The position numbers were made by a program, and so were the translations under genes. Below are positions 7,422 through 17,429 of a stretch of DNA of 33,872 nt, piece by piece. The number at the start of each line of letters is the position of its first letter. Position 1 is the stretch's first letter. The stretch is from Sphingomonas sp. (GTDB taxonomy: Bacteria; Pseudomonadota; Alphaproteobacteria; Sphingomonadales; Sphingomonadaceae), in NCBI RefSeq assembly GCF_013816785.1, contig NZ_JACDDV010000020.1, positions 1-33,872 of the forward strand, given 5' to 3'. The notes below the pieces were generated by a model. That model was not told the DNA's origin. It ran no database searches and was given only the letters and a program-made list of their open reading frames with translations.

Positions 7422-7949
7422 ATGCGAGACGAGTTTGCTAAACAGGTGGTGGAGCAAGGCGACGACGATGTTATTCGTCTGATTCTCGCCGAACTGTGCA
7501 ACGTAACCCGGATGGGGTTTGCGGCGGTCGCTCGCGTGACCGAGGAGCGTTGGATCGCCTGCCAAGTCGAAGACCGAATCGAATTCGGGCTCGATCCCGG
7601 CGACGAATTGAACATCAAACAGACGATCTGCGACGACATCCGCCAGTGCGGCCAGGCGATCGTGATTGATGAGGTGGGCATCGATCCGGTGTGGCGGACA
7701 CACCCAATCCCGATGCTCTATGGCTTTGAAAGCTATGCCTCATTACCGATCACCCTCGACGACGGCAGCTTCTATGGAACCTTGTGCGTACTCGATCCGG
7801 AACCCCGCGCCTTGAGTGCCAAGCAGACGGTTGAAACGCTGATGCAATATGCCGACCGCGTGGCGCGAATCTTGTCGCGGAAGGAAGTTCCGCCAGCCAA
7901 TTCAGCCCTCGACGCGTGTCCGGCTGCCGGTGGCGCAATCGCCGACTAG
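7422..7949 (+). CDS. GAF domain protein
   Basis: 175 residues. A single GAF sensor domain fills residues about 20-155: a helix, AAVARVTEERWIACQVED, then CDDIRQCGQAIVIDEV and SYASLPITLDDGSFYGTLCVLDPEPRAL. The pattern is that of GAF domains preceding histidine kinases or cyclases in sphingomonads, but no output domain follows. GAGG lies upstream of the ATG at 7422, 11 bases after the methyltransferase stop, so it is probably in the same transcript. The ligand is unknown. The last 48 bases overlap the oppositely oriented SDR gene, and the C-terminal tail (about 20 residues, Ala/Pro-rich) looks unstructured. Confidence 0.85.
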   Translation: MRDEFAKQVVEQGDDDVIRLILAELCNVTRMGFAAVARVTEERWIACQVEDRIEFGLDPGDELNIKQTICDDIRQCGQAIVIDEVGIDPVWRTHPIPMLYGFESYASLPITLDDGSFYGTLCVLDPEPRALSAKQTVETLMQYADRVARILSRKEVPPANSALDACPAAGGAIAD

Positions 7950-8618
7950 CCGCTCGACGATCGCCGCGGCGACCGACTCCGGCGCCTTGACGCTCTCCGG
8001 CTCTTCTCCCGGAAACGCCAGCTGTCGCAACCGGGTTCGGGTAGCGCCCGGATCGATGATCTGGACGCGCATGCGCCCGGCGTGGGCGGTCTCGTCGGCA
8101 TAGGCGCCGAGCAGGGTTTCGAGCGCGGCCTTCGAAGCACCGTATCCGCCCCAAAAGGCGTGCGGTTCGGCCGCGACCGACGAAGTGATGCCGATCACCT
8201 CGGCCCGATCGGCGCGGCGGAGCAACGGGTCGAAGGCCGCGATCAACGCCTGGTTGGCGAGCACATTGAGTCGAAACACCTTTTCCAGCTCTTTGCCGTC
8301 AAGATGTTCGACCGGGCCCAAGCTGCCGAGCATGGCTGCGTTGAGGATGAGGATATCGAGGCTGCCCCAACGGCCGGCCACCGCCTCCGCCAGTTTTTTG
8401 ATGTGGTCAGTTTCGGTCAGATCGAGCGGGGCGATGGTCGCATTGCCGCCGGCTTGATGGATCCGGTCCTCGACGATCTCGAGCGCGGTCGCGGTGCGGG
8501 CGGTGAGGATGACGTGCGCGCCGGCTTCAGCCAGCGCTTCGGCGGCGGCGGCGCCGATGCCGCGGCTGGCGCCAGTGACGAGCGCCAGCTTGCCCGCGAA
8601 GGGCTTCGGGTCGGTCAT
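7902..8618 (-). CDS. SDR family NAD(P)-dependent oxidoreductase
   Basis: 238 residues, classical short-chain dehydrogenase. The Rossmann motif TGASRGIG is at 15-22, the NAG-like motif appears as LNAAMLG, and the catalytic Ser-Tyr-Lys set is present in ITSSVAAE (S146/S147) and YGASK (Y159, K163). The C-terminal PGATRTRLRQLAFPGEEPESVKAP is often seen in this clade of alphaproteobacterial SDRs next to purF. The substrate is unknown. It starts 8 bases after the purF stop, so it shares the purF message. Its last 48 bases run through the 3' end of the convergent GAF gene. Confidence 0.9.
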   Translation of the reverse strand: MTDPKPFAGKLALVTGASRGIGAAAAEALAEAGAHVILTARTATALEIVEDRIHQAGGNATIAPLDLTETDHIKKLAEAVAGRWGSLDILILNAAMLGSLGPVEHLDGKELEKVFRLNVLANQALIAAFDPLLRRADRAEVIGITSSVAAEPHAFWGGYGASKAALETLLGAYADETAHAGRMRVQIIDPGATRTRLRQLAFPGEEPESVKAPESVAAAIVERLVGDCATGSRTRVEG

Positions 8619-8626
8619 GGGCTTCC

Positions 8627-10075
8627 CTAGCGGCTGGCGACGAGCGACAGCGGCCTGGGCTTCCCCTCGGCGTCGCAGTCGGTGAGCGTGGTCGGGTAAT
8701 CGCCGGTGAAGCAAGCATCGCAGCGCTGCGGGCTGGCGGCGTCGCGGGTGTCGCCAAGCGCGCGATAGAGCCCGTCGATCGAGATGAACGCCAGGCTGTC
8801 GGCGTTGATGTAGCGCGCCATCTCCTCGACGCTCATCTGAGCCGCGAGGAGCTTCGAGCGCTCGGGCGTGTCGACACCGTAAAAGCAGCTGTGCCGGGTC
8901 GGCGGGGATGCGATGCGCATATGCACCTCGCGGGCGCCGGCATCGCGCATCATCTGAACGATTTTCACGGACGTCGTGCCGCGCACGATGCTGTCATCAA
9001 TGAGGACGATCTTCTTCCCCTGGATCAGCGCGGAGTTGGCGTTGTGTTTCAATTTCACGCCAAGGTGGCGGACGCCGTCGGTCGGCTGGATGAAGGTGCG
9101 TCCGACATAGTGCGAACGGATGATGCCGAGTTCGAACGGAATGCCCGATTCCTGGCTGAAGCCGATCGCCGCCGGGACGCCCGAATCCGGCACTGGTACG
9201 ACATAGTCGGCCACGACCGGGCTTTCCCGGCTGAGTTCGGCGCCGATGTTCTTCCTGACCTCGTAGACCGACTTGCCCTCGGCGACGCTGTCCGGGCGCG
9301 AGAAATAGACATGCTCGAAAATACACGGTCGGGGCTTGGCCGGCGCGAACGGGCGAAAGCTGCGGATGCCGGTTTGGTTGACGATAACCAGTTCACCCGG
9401 TTCGACATCGCGCAGGTAAGTGGCGCCGATGACATCGAGCGCGACTGTCTCGCTGGCGAAAATCGTCGCCTCGCCAAGCTTGCCCATCACGAGCGGACGG
9501 ATGCCGAGCGGGTCGCGGCAGGCAACCAGGCCCTCTGGCGCCAGGCAGATCACCGAGTAGGCTCCCTCGACCTGGCCGAGCGCATCGGTCAGCCGATCGA
9601 TCGGAGTCGAATAGGTTGAGGTCGCGACGAGGTGAATGATGACCTCGGTATCGCTGGTCGACTGGAAGATCGAACCGCGACGGATCAGCGCGGTCTTGAG
9701 GGTCATGGCGTTGGATAGATTGCCGTTGTGGGCGATGGCAAAGCCGCCCGACGCCAATTCGGCAAACAGCGGCTGGACGTTTCTGAGGGCGGTTTCGCCG
9801 GTGGTCGAATAGCGGACGTGGCCGATCGCAATCTTGCCCGACAGCTTGCGGATGATGTCGTCGCGGTCGAAATTGCCGGCGACGTGGCCCATTGCGCGGT
9901 GGGCATGGTGATTGACGCCGTCGAAGCTGACGATGCCCGCTGCTTCCTGCCCGCGATGCTGGAGCGCGTGAAGGCCGAGCGCGACGAAGCTCGACGCTTC
10001 CTCGGCGCCCCAGATGCCGAAGATGCCGCACTCCTCCTTGAGCTTGTCGTCGTCGAACGGATGAGTCGTCAGCAT
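8627..10075 (-). CDS. purF: Amidophosphoribosyltransferase
   Basis: 482 residues. First committed step of purine synthesis: PRPP plus glutamine gives phosphoribosylamine. The class II glutaminase domain begins at C16 after a short propeptide (EECGIFGIWG), with HALQHRGQEAAGI and HNGNLSNA. The phosphoribosyltransferase domain contains the PRPP loop KIVLIDDSIVRGTT. The cysteine pattern (C-terminal CDACFTGDYP) fits the iron-sulfur type. The ATG at 10075 gives a normal-length propeptide. It is divergent from the MerR gene and followed by the SDR gene. The frequent neighbour cvpA is about 12 kb away, beside radA. Confidence 0.96.
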   Translation of the reverse strand: MLTTHPFDDDKLKEECGIFGIWGAEEASSFVALGLHALQHRGQEAAGIVSFDGVNHHAHRAMGHVAGNFDRDDIIRKLSGKIAIGHVRYSTTGETALRNVQPLFAELASGGFAIAHNGNLSNAMTLKTALIRRGSIFQSTSDTEVIIHLVATSTYSTPIDRLTDALGQVEGAYSVICLAPEGLVACRDPLGIRPLVMGKLGEATIFASETVALDVIGATYLRDVEPGELVIVNQTGIRSFRPFAPAKPRPCIFEHVYFSRPDSVAEGKSVYEVRKNIGAELSRESPVVADYVVPVPDSGVPAAIGFSQESGIPFELGIIRSHYVGRTFIQPTDGVRHLGVKLKHNANSALIQGKKIVLIDDSIVRGTTSVKIVQMMRDAGAREVHMRIASPPTRHSCFYGVDTPERSKLLAAQMSVEEMARYINADSLAFISIDGLYRALGDTRDAASPQRCDACFTGDYPTTLTDCDAEGKPRPLSLVASR

Positions 10076-10152
10076 GGGTTGCGAATCCTGGAGGCGGCCG
10101 ATCCGGGGCCTATAACCGCCTGCCGCCGATTTGTCGCCTTTCGCGATACTGG

Positions 10153-10173
10153 ACCTTTACGGAAACGTAAGGT
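10153..10173. promoter_or_regulatory. Candidate MerR-type operator
   Basis: An inverted repeat centred on TTACG-GAAA-CGTAA (10157-10170), flanked by ACCT and GGT, lies 14 bases before the start codon of the MerR regulator, within the purF-merR divergent gap. MerR proteins that control acyl-CoA metabolism (LiuR-like) bind short ACGT-containing palindromes, so an autoregulatory operator is plausible. No convincing -35/-10 pair could be placed. Confidence 0.45.
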
Positions 10174-10186
10174 ACGCAATTGATTC

Positions 10187-10570
10187 ATGCTTACCGTCCG
10201 CCCCCATTTCACGATCGGTGAACTGTGCGAGGAATATGGCGTCACCGCCCGGGCGCTGCGTTTCTACGAAGACGAGGCGCTGATCGCGCCCGAGCGGCGC
10301 GGCACGCAGCGGCTTTACTCGGAGCGGGACCGGGCCCGGCTGGCGTGGATCCTGCGGGGCAAGCGGGTCGGGCTGAGCCTAGCCGAGATCAAGGAATTGC
10401 TCGACCTCTACGACCTCGGCGACGGCCGCGAGACCCAACGGCTGAAGACTATTGAGCGCTGCCAGGCGAAGGTCGCGTCCTTGAAACGCCAGCGCATCGA
10501 CATCGACGCGACAATCGACGAACTCACCCAATTTGCCACTCTGCTCAGAAGGCAGACACAGGAAGGCTAG
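10187..10570 (+). CDS. MerR family transcriptional regulator (LiuR-like)
   Basis: 127 residues. The winged helix-turn-helix is at the N-terminus ([32 protein letters not shown]), followed by the [33 protein letters not shown] segment and a C-terminal coiled coil ([24 protein letters not shown]). There are no cysteine metal ligands in the tail. The pattern fits MerR regulators of branched-chain amino acid and fatty acid degradation. Five bases separate its stop from the acyl-CoA dehydrogenase start, so it most likely controls that gene and itself through the palindrome upstream. Confidence 0.9.
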   Translation: MLTVRPHFTIGELCEEYGVTARALRFYEDEALIAPERRGTQRLYSERDRARLAWILRGKRVGLSLAEIKELLDLYDLGDGRETQRLKTIERCQAKVASLKRQRIDIDATIDELTQFATLLRRQTQEG

Positions 10571-10575
10571 CTCCC

Positions 10576-12372
10576 ATGCCCGTCTACACCGCCCCCGTCC
10601 GCGAGACGAAATATGTCCTCGATCATATCGTCGAGCTCGGCCGGTTCGACAATCTTCCGGCCTTTGCCAACGCGTCCAGCGACATCGTCGAGGCAATCCT
10701 GGAGGAAGGTGGCCGCTTTGCCGCCGAGGTGCTGGCGCCGCTCAACCGGGTCGGCGATGAGGAAGGCTGCACCCTCCACGACGACGGGTCGGTGACCACG
10801 CCGACCGGGTTCAAGCAGGCCTATCGCCAGTTCTGCGAAGGCGGCTGGACCACGCTCAGCGTGCCCGAGGAATATGGCGGGCAGGGCCTCCCCCAGGTGC
10901 TGGCGACCGCGGTTACCGAATATATTTTGTCGGCCAACCACAGCTTCGAAATGTACCAGGGCCTGACCGCGGGTGCGATCGCTTCGCTGCTGGTCAAGGG
11001 GACCGAGGAGCAAAAGCGCACCTACGTGCCGAAGATGGTCGCTGGTACCTGGACGGGGACGATGAACCTGACCGAGCCGCACTGCGGCACCGACCTCGGC
11101 CTGCTCAAGACCAAGGCCGAGCCCCAGGCCGATGGAAGCTACGCGGTTACGGGAACCAAAATCTTCATCTCCTCGGGCGAGCATGACCTCGCCGAGAACA
11201 TCATTCACCTGGTCCTCGCCAAGATCGTGGGCGCGCCCGACAACGTCAAAGGCATCTCCCTGTTCGTGGTGCCCAAGTTCCTGGTCAACGACGACGGGTC
11301 GCTGGGCGAGCGCAATGGCGTTAGCTGTGGGTCGATCGAACATAAGATGGGTATCCACGGCAATTCGACCTGCGTCATGAATTATGATGGCGCCAAGGGC
11401 TGGCTGGTCGGCGAGGCCGAGAAGGGGCTGGCCGCGATGTTCATCATGATGAACGCGGCGCGACTGGGCGTCGGACTTCAGGGGCTGGCACAGGGCGAGG
11501 TCGCCTACCAGAATGCGGTCGCCTACGCGAAGGATCGCCGGCAGGGCCGGGCGCTCAAGCCCGAGGATCGGGATCCCGACGCAAAAGCCGACAATTTGTT
11601 CGCCCATCCCGACGTCCGCCGCATGCTGATGGAAGGCAAGGCCTTCAACGAGGCGGCGCGGGCGTTCGTGCTATGGGGTGCGTTGCAGGTCGACCTGTCG
11701 CGCAAGGCACAGACCGAGGAGGAGCGGATCGCCGCCGACGATCTCATCTCTCTACTGACCCCGGTGATCAAGGGCTATCTAACCGACCGCGGCTTCGAGG
11801 TAGCGGTCAATGCCCAGCAGGTATTTGGCGGCCACGGCTATATCCGCGAGTGGGGCATGGAGCAGTTCGTGCGTGATGCCCGCATCGCCCAGATTTACGA
11901 AGGCACCAACGGCGTCCAGGCGATGGATCTCGTCGGGCGCAAGCTCGGCAAGGACGGCGGCCGCGCGGCCCGCGCCTTCTTCGAATTGCTCGGCCGTGAC
12001 ATTGCCGAAGCTCGCGCTGCCGGCGATCCCGGCGGACTCGCCGAGCCCCTAGATAAAGCCGTTCAGGACTTGCAGGCCGCGACCATGTGGCTGGCGCAAA
12101 ATGGCATGGCCGATCCGAACAATGCCGGGGCTGGCGCCTACGCCTACATGCAGCTGATGGGGCTCGTCGCCCTGGGGTGGATGTGGCTCAAGATGGCTGG
12201 CGTTTCGGCGCGGCTCAAGGATCAGGCCGGAGAGGACAAGGCCTTCCACGGGGCCAAGCTGATTACCGCGCGCTATTTCGCGGAGCGGGAACTGGTCGCG
12301 GCGCCGACCCTCAGGCGCAAGGTCGAGGCCGGGGCGGAAAGCCTGATGGCGTTGCCGGTAGAGGCTTTCTAA
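10576..12372 (+). CDS. Acyl-CoA dehydrogenase (DmdC/FadE-like long form)
   Basis: 598 residues, longer than classical acyl-CoA dehydrogenases (about 390) because of an extra C-terminal domain, as in 3-methylmercaptopropionyl-CoA dehydrogenase-like proteins. The FAD-dependent core shows [39 protein letters not shown] and [29 protein letters not shown]. The catalytic base is probably E442 in YEGTNG. It would introduce the alpha-beta double bond of an acyl-CoA; a DMSP pathway role is possible for the family but unsupported here. AGGAAGG at the end of merR acts as its ribosome binding site. The stop interlocks with the convergent GGDEF-EAL gene. Confidence 0.92.
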   Translation: MPVYTAPVRETKYVLDHIVELGRFDNLPAFANASSDIVEAILEEGGRFAAEVLAPLNRVGDEEGCTLHDDGSVTTPTGFKQAYRQFCEGGWTTLSVPEEYGGQGLPQVLATAVTEYILSANHSFEMYQGLTAGAIASLLVKGTEEQKRTYVPKMVAGTWTGTMNLTEPHCGTDLGLLKTKAEPQADGSYAVTGTKIFISSGEHDLAENIIHLVLAKIVGAPDNVKGISLFVVPKFLVNDDGSLGERNGVSCGSIEHKMGIHGNSTCVMNYDGAKGWLVGEAEKGLAAMFIMMNAARLGVGLQGLAQGEVAYQNAVAYAKDRRQGRALKPEDRDPDAKADNLFAHPDVRRMLMEGKAFNEAARAFVLWGALQVDLSRKAQTEEERIAADDLISLLTPVIKGYLTDRGFEVAVNAQQVFGGHGYIREWGMEQFVRDARIAQIYEGTNGVQAMDLVGRKLGKDGGRAARAFFELLGRDIAEARAAGDPGGLAEPLDKAVQDLQAATMWLAQNGMADPNNAGAGAYAYMQLMGLVALGWMWLKMAGVSARLKDQAGEDKAFHGAKLITARYFAERELVAAPTLRRKVEAGAESLMALPVEAF

Positions 12373-15047
12373 CTGGCCGCTTTCTCGACGTACCATGGGC
12401 GGAGCATCGTTACGTCGTTGGCCCGGCGTTGCTTGGCCGCGAGCCGCGACAGGTCGAACTGATCGTCGAAGCGCAGGCCGACCTTGCCGGGTTGGGCCCA
12501 CACAACCTTGCCGACCACCGGGCCGACTCCGACGATATCGATCGCCATGCTGGTGCCGGGGCTAAGCGGTTGCGCGCACTCGACCAGAGCACCTTGGGCA
12601 GAAATGTTGCGCAGTTTAATCTCGACGACCTGCCCGTCGATTGCGGCGACGGCGCGGCGCATCAGGCGGTGGCGCGGTTCGCGAACGCATTGGAACCCAT
12701 CGGCTTCAACCGTCACGCTGTTGGCGAGTTCGCGCGCCGCCTCGGCATTGGTCGGCCGGCCGAAGATATAGCCTTGGACCTGGCTCACCCCAAGCTCCCG
12801 GATGAGGGCTAAATCATCGTGCGTTTCGACGCCCTCGGCGGTCGTATCCATGTCCAGGCTCTCGGCCAGCGTGACGATTGCGCGGATGATCGCACCGTTG
12901 CGCTTGGTCTGCGATGCCGCGCCGCGGACGAAGCTTTGGTCGATCTTGATCTTGTCGAATGGCGCCTTCTTGAGGTAGCCAAGCGACGAGTAGCCGGTCC
13001 CGAAATCATCGAGCGCCAGGCGGACGCCCAGCGCCTTAAGGCGGGCGAATGTACCGTCGGTGGCATCGCTGTCGACCAGGAATACGCCCTCGGTAATCTC
13101 GAGTTCAAGCCGGACCGGCGTCACCCCGGATTCGGTCAGCGCTGCTGAGATTGTATCGACGATGTGCGGATCGTTGAACTGGATCGGGGACAGGTTGACC
13201 GCGATCCGTACCAGTTCGGGCCAATGACTCGCCTCGGCCAGTGCCTGCTGGAGGACGAACAGCCCGATCTTGCCGATCATGCCGCATTCCTCGGCGAGCG
13301 GGATGAATTTCTCGGGCGAGATGGCGCCGCGAACTGGATGGTTCCACCGCACCAGCGCCTCGAACCCGCTGATTTCCTCACTCGCGGCGCGGACGATCGG
13401 TTGATAGGCGACCCATAGTTCGCCGCGATCGAGTGCCTGGCGGAGGTCGTTTTCGAGCACTTGGCGGTCGGATGCTTCGCTATGCATCGACGCTTCGTAG
13501 AAGCAATGCTTGCCGCGACCGTCGGCCTTGGCAGCATAAAGCGCGAGATCGGCGTTGCGGATCAAACTGTCGGCGCAGGCGCGGCCCGGATCGCCGATGG
13601 CGATGCCGACCGATGCACCGATCACCACGCGGTGCCCCTCGATCATGTAGGGCCGCGAGACCTGCTCGATCAGCGTCCGGGCGAGGCTTTCCAGCAGCCC
13701 GGTTTCGACCGCGCCCGGAAGCACCGCCTTGAACTCGTCGCCGCCCAGCCGTCCGACCTGGCCATGGTCGCCCATCACGCTGATCAGCCGTTGTCCGACC
13801 TGGCGCAGTAACGCATCGCCGACCGGGTGGCCAAGCGTATCGTTGACGTTCTTGAATCGGTCGAGATCGATCAGGAACAGCGTGCAGCCTTTCTGCCGGC
13901 TTGACGCGTTTCGCAGGGCCTCTTCTAACGTCTTGCGCATCAGCGCTCGGTTGGGCAGCCCGGTCAGCGAGTCAAAGCGCGCTAGCCGGCTGATTTCCTG
14001 TTCGGAGCGACGCTGCTCGGTCAGATCGGTGCCGATGCCGCGAAAACCCAGGAAGCGGCCCTGCTGGTCGAACAGCGGATTGCCCGACAACGACCAGTGG
14101 ATGTCCTCGTCGCTCGCCGCGCGGACGACAACGTCACTGAACGGGAAGCGGGCCGACAAGTGGAAGCCGAGGGTCCGCTCCTCGCGGAGGTTGTCGGTCG
14201 CGTTGTCGACGGACAGCAGGTCGGTGAACTGGCGGCCCAGCAACTCCTCGGCCTCGACCTTGAAGTCGTCAGCCAATTGCTGCGACACATAGGAAAGCGT
14301 GCTTTGCGAATTGGTTTCCCAGAACCAGCCGCGGCCACTGTTCTCGAACTCGTCGACGAACTGCAACGCCTTGCGCGCCTGCGCCTCCAACCGCAGCCGC
14401 ATCCGACTGTTGGCGATGACGGTGCGCGCGCTGGCGACCGAATAGGCGATGTTGATCAGCGCAAGGAAAGCGATGCCCGCCAGGACCTGGGGCGCGCGCG
14501 ACACGGCGAGCGCACCGGTCATCGCCACCAAGGCATTGATGATGGCCACCGGCGGCGACGAGATCGAGACGATCGTGGCCGCGCTTAGGCCGGCGCCGAA
14601 CGCCAGGGCGATAAAGCTCGCGTCGGCCAGGTGCTGATTCGAGTTCAGTGCCAACCCGAAGCCCATCCATAGCGCGCCGCTGATCCCGATATATGCACAT
14701 AGCGCCAAGGACACCGTGCGCGGCGAGATGCCGAATTTCTCGCGATAGCGCATCGCGACGAAGACAATCGAGTCGAGCAGCAGCACGATCGCGACCGGCA
14801 GGAGCGGATTGGCCAGGCTTGGGACCGCGGCCGCAGTAGGATGGAGCAGCGCGCAGGCCAGGCCCCACACGAGATGGGTCGCGCCGAGCAGCGCCGGCGC
14901 ATGGTCGAAAATGGCAATGCGCGTTGACGCCAGATTCTCGTCGTCGTCGTTTTCGGGGGTTCTGAGGTCGAACGTCAGCGCGTCATTGATCGACGCCTTG
15001 TCGTTGATCCCCTCTTCGAATGAGACGGCAAACCTCGCCCTACGCAT
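12369..15047 (-). CDS. Membrane-PAS-GGDEF-EAL-PilZ c-di-GMP signalling protein
   Basis: 892 residues. Five to six hydrophobic helices lie between about 50 and 205, a short coiled segment, then a PAS domain (about 235-345, [18 protein letters not shown], ending [18 protein letters not shown]). GGDEF (355-520) has intact GGDEF at 435-439 but no RxxD inhibitory site five residues upstream (GDHG instead). EAL (about 535-775) keeps EAL (563-565), [24 protein letters not shown] (680-688), DKIKIDQSF and AEGVET, so both activities look possible. A C-terminal PilZ-like domain (about 790-870) has RLMRR and NISAQG, the c-di-GMP binding motifs. The ATG at 15047 has GGAG five bases upstream. It probably reads its own product through PilZ. 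Confidence 0.94.
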   Translation of the reverse strand: MRRARFAVSFEEGINDKASINDALTFDLRTPENDDDENLASTRIAIFDHAPALLGATHLVWGLACALLHPTAAAVPSLANPLLPVAIVLLLDSIVFVAMRYREKFGISPRTVSLALCAYIGISGALWMGFGLALNSNQHLADASFIALAFGAGLSAATIVSISSPPVAIINALVAMTGALAVSRAPQVLAGIAFLALINIAYSVASARTVIANSRMRLRLEAQARKALQFVDEFENSGRGWFWETNSQSTLSYVSQQLADDFKVEAEELLGRQFTDLLSVDNATDNLREERTLGFHLSARFPFSDVVVRAASDEDIHWSLSGNPLFDQQGRFLGFRGIGTDLTEQRRSEQEISRLARFDSLTGLPNRALMRKTLEEALRNASSRQKGCTLFLIDLDRFKNVNDTLGHPVGDALLRQVGQRLISVMGDHGQVGRLGGDEFKAVLPGAVETGLLESLARTLIEQVSRPYMIEGHRVVIGASVGIAIGDPGRACADSLIRNADLALYAAKADGRGKHCFYEASMHSEASDRQVLENDLRQALDRGELWVAYQPIVRAASEEISGFEALVRWNHPVRGAISPEKFIPLAEECGMIGKIGLFVLQQALAEASHWPELVRIAVNLSPIQFNDPHIVDTISAALTESGVTPVRLELEITEGVFLVDSDATDGTFARLKALGVRLALDDFGTGYSSLGYLKKAPFDKIKIDQSFVRGAASQTKRNGAIIRAIVTLAESLDMDTTAEGVETHDDLALIRELGVSQVQGYIFGRPTNAEAARELANSVTVEADGFQCVREPRHRLMRRAVAAIDGQVVEIKLRNISAQGALVECAQPLSPGTSMAIDIVGVGPVVGKVVWAQPGKVGLRFDDQFDLSRLAAKQRRANDVTMLRPWYVEKAAS

Positions 15048-15072
15048 TATCTCCGATGCTCCCTTCGGCGAG

Positions 15073-15094
15073 GGATTAACCTCAAAGGATTAAC
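15073..15094. repeat. Two direct GGATTAAC copies upstream of the c-di-GMP gene
   Basis: GGATTAAC occurs at 15073-15080 and 15087-15094, 14 bases apart, in the 78-base gap between cysK and the start of the GGDEF-EAL gene. Direct repeats at a little over one helical turn can be regulator half-sites. The TTAA spacing is not the CtrA N7 arrangement. No further evidence. Confidence 0.3.
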
Positions 15095-15125
15095 GGAGGA
15101 TCAAACGAACAGCGTGTGCCGCCCG

Positions 15126-16055
15126 TTAAGCATCTTCCCCGGGCAGGAAGTCGGGCACGGATAAATAGCGCTCGCCCGAATCATAGTTGAAGGTTAAAAT
15201 TCGCGGTTTCGGACCGAGTTCAGGCAGTTTCTTGGCGATCCCAGCTAAGGCCGCTCCGGACGAGATGCCGATCAGCATGCCCTCTTCTCGCGCCGCCCGC
15301 CGCGCCATTTCCTTGGCTTCGTCAGCATCGACGTCGATCACGCCGTCGAGCGCCTCCCGATCGAGGATCGAGGGGATGAAATTGGCCCCCAGGCCCTGGA
15401 TCGGGTGCGGGCCGGGCTTGCCGCCGTTGAGAATCGGCGAAAGCGCCGGCTCGACCGCGAACACTTTGAAATCCGGCCATTCCTTCTTCAGGACTTGGGC
15501 GAGCGCGGTGATGTGACCGCCGGTGCCGACCCCGGTGATCAGCGCGTCGAGCGGGCGGTCGGCGAAGTCGGCCAGCACTTCCTGAGCGGTGGTCCGGCGA
15601 TGAACCTCGACGTTGGCGAGATTGTCGAATTGCTGGGGCATCCAGCTGCCCGGGGTTTGGGCGACCAGTTCCTCGGCCCGCTCGACCGCGCCTTTCATTC
15701 CCTTCGCGCGATCGGTCAGGTCGAATTTAGCGCCATAGGCGAGCATTAGCCGCCGGCGCTCGATCGACATGCTGTCGGGCATCACGAGAATGAGCGGGTA
15801 GCCCTTGACCGCGGCGACCATTGCCAGGCCGATGCCGGTATTGCCGCTGGTCGGCTCGATAATCGTCCCGCCGGGCTTGAGCGCGCCCGATTTTTCCGCG
15901 TCCTCGACCATGGCGAGCGCGATGCGGTCCTTGATCGAGGCGCCCGGGTTGGAACGCTCTGACTTAACCCACACTTCGGCCTTGTCTCCGAACAAGCGGT
16001 TTAGGCGGATGTGCGGCGTGTTGCCGATGGTCTCGAGGATGGTCGCGGCCTTCAT
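15126..16055 (-). CDS. cysK: Cysteine synthase A (O-acetylserine sulfhydrylase)
   Basis: 309 residues. PLP enzyme making cysteine from O-acetylserine and sulfide. The PLP lysine is K42 in [22 protein letters not shown] binds the substrate carboxylate, and [11 protein letters not shown] and GISSGAA hold the cofactor phosphate and ring. The C-terminal [11 protein letters not shown] is typical of CysK. The ATG at 16055 has AAGGAG eight bases upstream and overlaps the stop of the upstream MFS gene (ATGA), so the two are translationally coupled. A longer frame to 16136 lies inside the MFS gene and has no family match. Confidence 0.95.
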   Translation of the reverse strand: MKAATILETIGNTPHIRLNRLFGDKAEVWVKSERSNPGASIKDRIALAMVEDAEKSGALKPGGTIIEPTSGNTGIGLAMVAAVKGYPLILVMPDSMSIERRRLMLAYGAKFDLTDRAKGMKGAVERAEELVAQTPGSWMPQQFDNLANVEVHRRTTAQEVLADFADRPLDALITGVGTGGHITALAQVLKKEWPDFKVFAVEPALSPILNGGKPGPHPIQGLGANFIPSILDREALDGVIDVDADEAKEMARRAAREEGMLIGISSGAALAGIAKKLPELGPKPRILTFNYDSGERYLSVPDFLPGEDA

Positions 16056-17323
16056 GCGGGGGTCTCCTTTGCGCGCGGGGCATCTACATCGGGGGCGTCG
16101 AAGCTGGTTGCAAGGCGCAATTGCGGGAATTTCCAAGCCCAGATGGCGACTACAGCAATGGCGCCGATTCCGCCGCCGACGACGGCGATTACCGGCCCCA
16201 CCAGCGCGGCGAGGAACCCGCTTTCGGCCTCGCCCAACTCGTTGGAGGCGGAGATGAACAGCGTCGAGACGGCGCCGACCCGCCCGCGCATCGCATCGGG
16301 CGTGTAGAGCTGGATCAGCGATTGGCGGACATAGACCGACAGCATGTCGGCGGCTCCGAGCAGCGCCAGGCAGGCAAGGCTTAGGGTCATGTTGCGAGAC
16401 AGGCCGAAGACAATCGTCGCCGCGCCGAACACCGCGACGGCGATCAGCATCTTGACCCCGACGTTGGTCTTGAGCGGTCGGAACGCGAACCAGGCCGCGG
16501 TCAGCGTCGCGCCCAGCGCGGGGGCGGCGCGGAGGTGGCCGAGGCCCTCAGGCCCGGCGTGAAGAATATCGCGCGCGAAGATCGGCAGCATCGCGGTCGC
16601 GCCGCCGAGGAGGACCGCGAACAGATCGAGGCTGATTGCGCCGAGGACGAGGCGGTTGTGACGAACATAGCGCAAGCCCTCGCCGACTTGAGTCCAGGGG
16701 CTTGCGGTCGACGGCGCGGGGCGATCAACCGGGCCGATGCGCAGCAGGCCGATCAGTGAGATGGCGAACAACAATGTGCTGCCGACGTAGGGCAGGGCGG
16801 GGCCGGCGGCATAAAGATAACCGCCGATCGCGGGGCCCACTACGGTGCCCGATTGCCAGGCGATCGACGACAGCGCGATCGCGTTGGGCAGGATCGCGCG
16901 GGGCACGAGGTTGGGCGCGAGCGCGCCGAGCGCCGGTCCGGCGAAGGCGCGGGCTACCCCGAGCAGGGCGGCGATGGCGTACAGCCAGCCAAGGCTCATC
17001 GCGCCCTGCCAGGCGATGACGGCCAGCGTCGCGGCGCAGGCCAGTTCCAGCGCGACGGCGGCCCGCGCGACGAAGCGCCGGTCGACATGATCGGCGACCC
17101 AGCCGGCGACCAGACTGAGGCAGAACAGGGGCACGAACTGGACCACGCCGATTAGGCCGAGGCGCAGCGCGGCGGCATTGACGTCCATCGTTTGGCGGGC
17201 GATGTCGTAGACCTGCCAGCCGATGACGATGACCATCGCCATCTGCGCGATGGTGGCGGCCAGCCGCGCGACCCAGTAGGACCGAAAGGCGGGGATGCGC
17301 AGCGGGTCGGGGATCAGGGCCAT
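16052..17323 (-). CDS. MFS transporter (DHA3/EntS-like exporter)
   Basis: 423 residues with about 12 hydrophobic segments. The start [21 protein letters not shown], then the loop [17 protein letters not shown] between helices 2 and 3, and the inner FIGPVDRP-like linker and [25 protein letters not shown] fit the drug/siderophore-exporter branch of the major facilitator family. The ATG at 17323 is preferred to an in-frame TTG at 17362 because the first helix follows directly. The substrate is unknown. Its TGA overlaps the cysK ATG, which hints at export of a cysteine-related metabolite, but that is inference from position only. Confidence 0.88.
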   Translation of the reverse strand: MALIPDPLRIPAFRSYWVARLAATIAQMAMVIVIGWQVYDIARQTMDVNAAALRLGLIGVVQFVPLFCLSLVAGWVADHVDRRFVARAAVALELACAATLAVIAWQGAMSLGWLYAIAALLGVARAFAGPALGALAPNLVPRAILPNAIALSSIAWQSGTVVGPAIGGYLYAAGPALPYVGSTLLFAISLIGLLRIGPVDRPAPSTASPWTQVGEGLRYVRHNRLVLGAISLDLFAVLLGGATAMLPIFARDILHAGPEGLGHLRAAPALGATLTAAWFAFRPLKTNVGVKMLIAVAVFGAATIVFGLSRNMTLSLACLALLGAADMLSVYVRQSLIQLYTPDAMRGRVGAVSTLFISASNELGEAESGFLAALVGPVIAVVGGGIGAIAVVAIWAWKFPQLRLATSFDAPDVDAPRAKETPA

Positions 17324-17429
17324 GGAGCGCGCGGTAGCGGCGCGTTTCCTACGGCGCAACAATGCGGAATTTGCTGGTTGCCGTCGTCACGACGGTGTCG
17401 GCGGGGCCGCTCGACGGGAGTGATTGAGC

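Noticed and set aside
10125-10186. MerR-type promoter with long spacer upstream of the regulator
   Set aside because: No -35/-10 pair could be placed with confidence around the palindrome.
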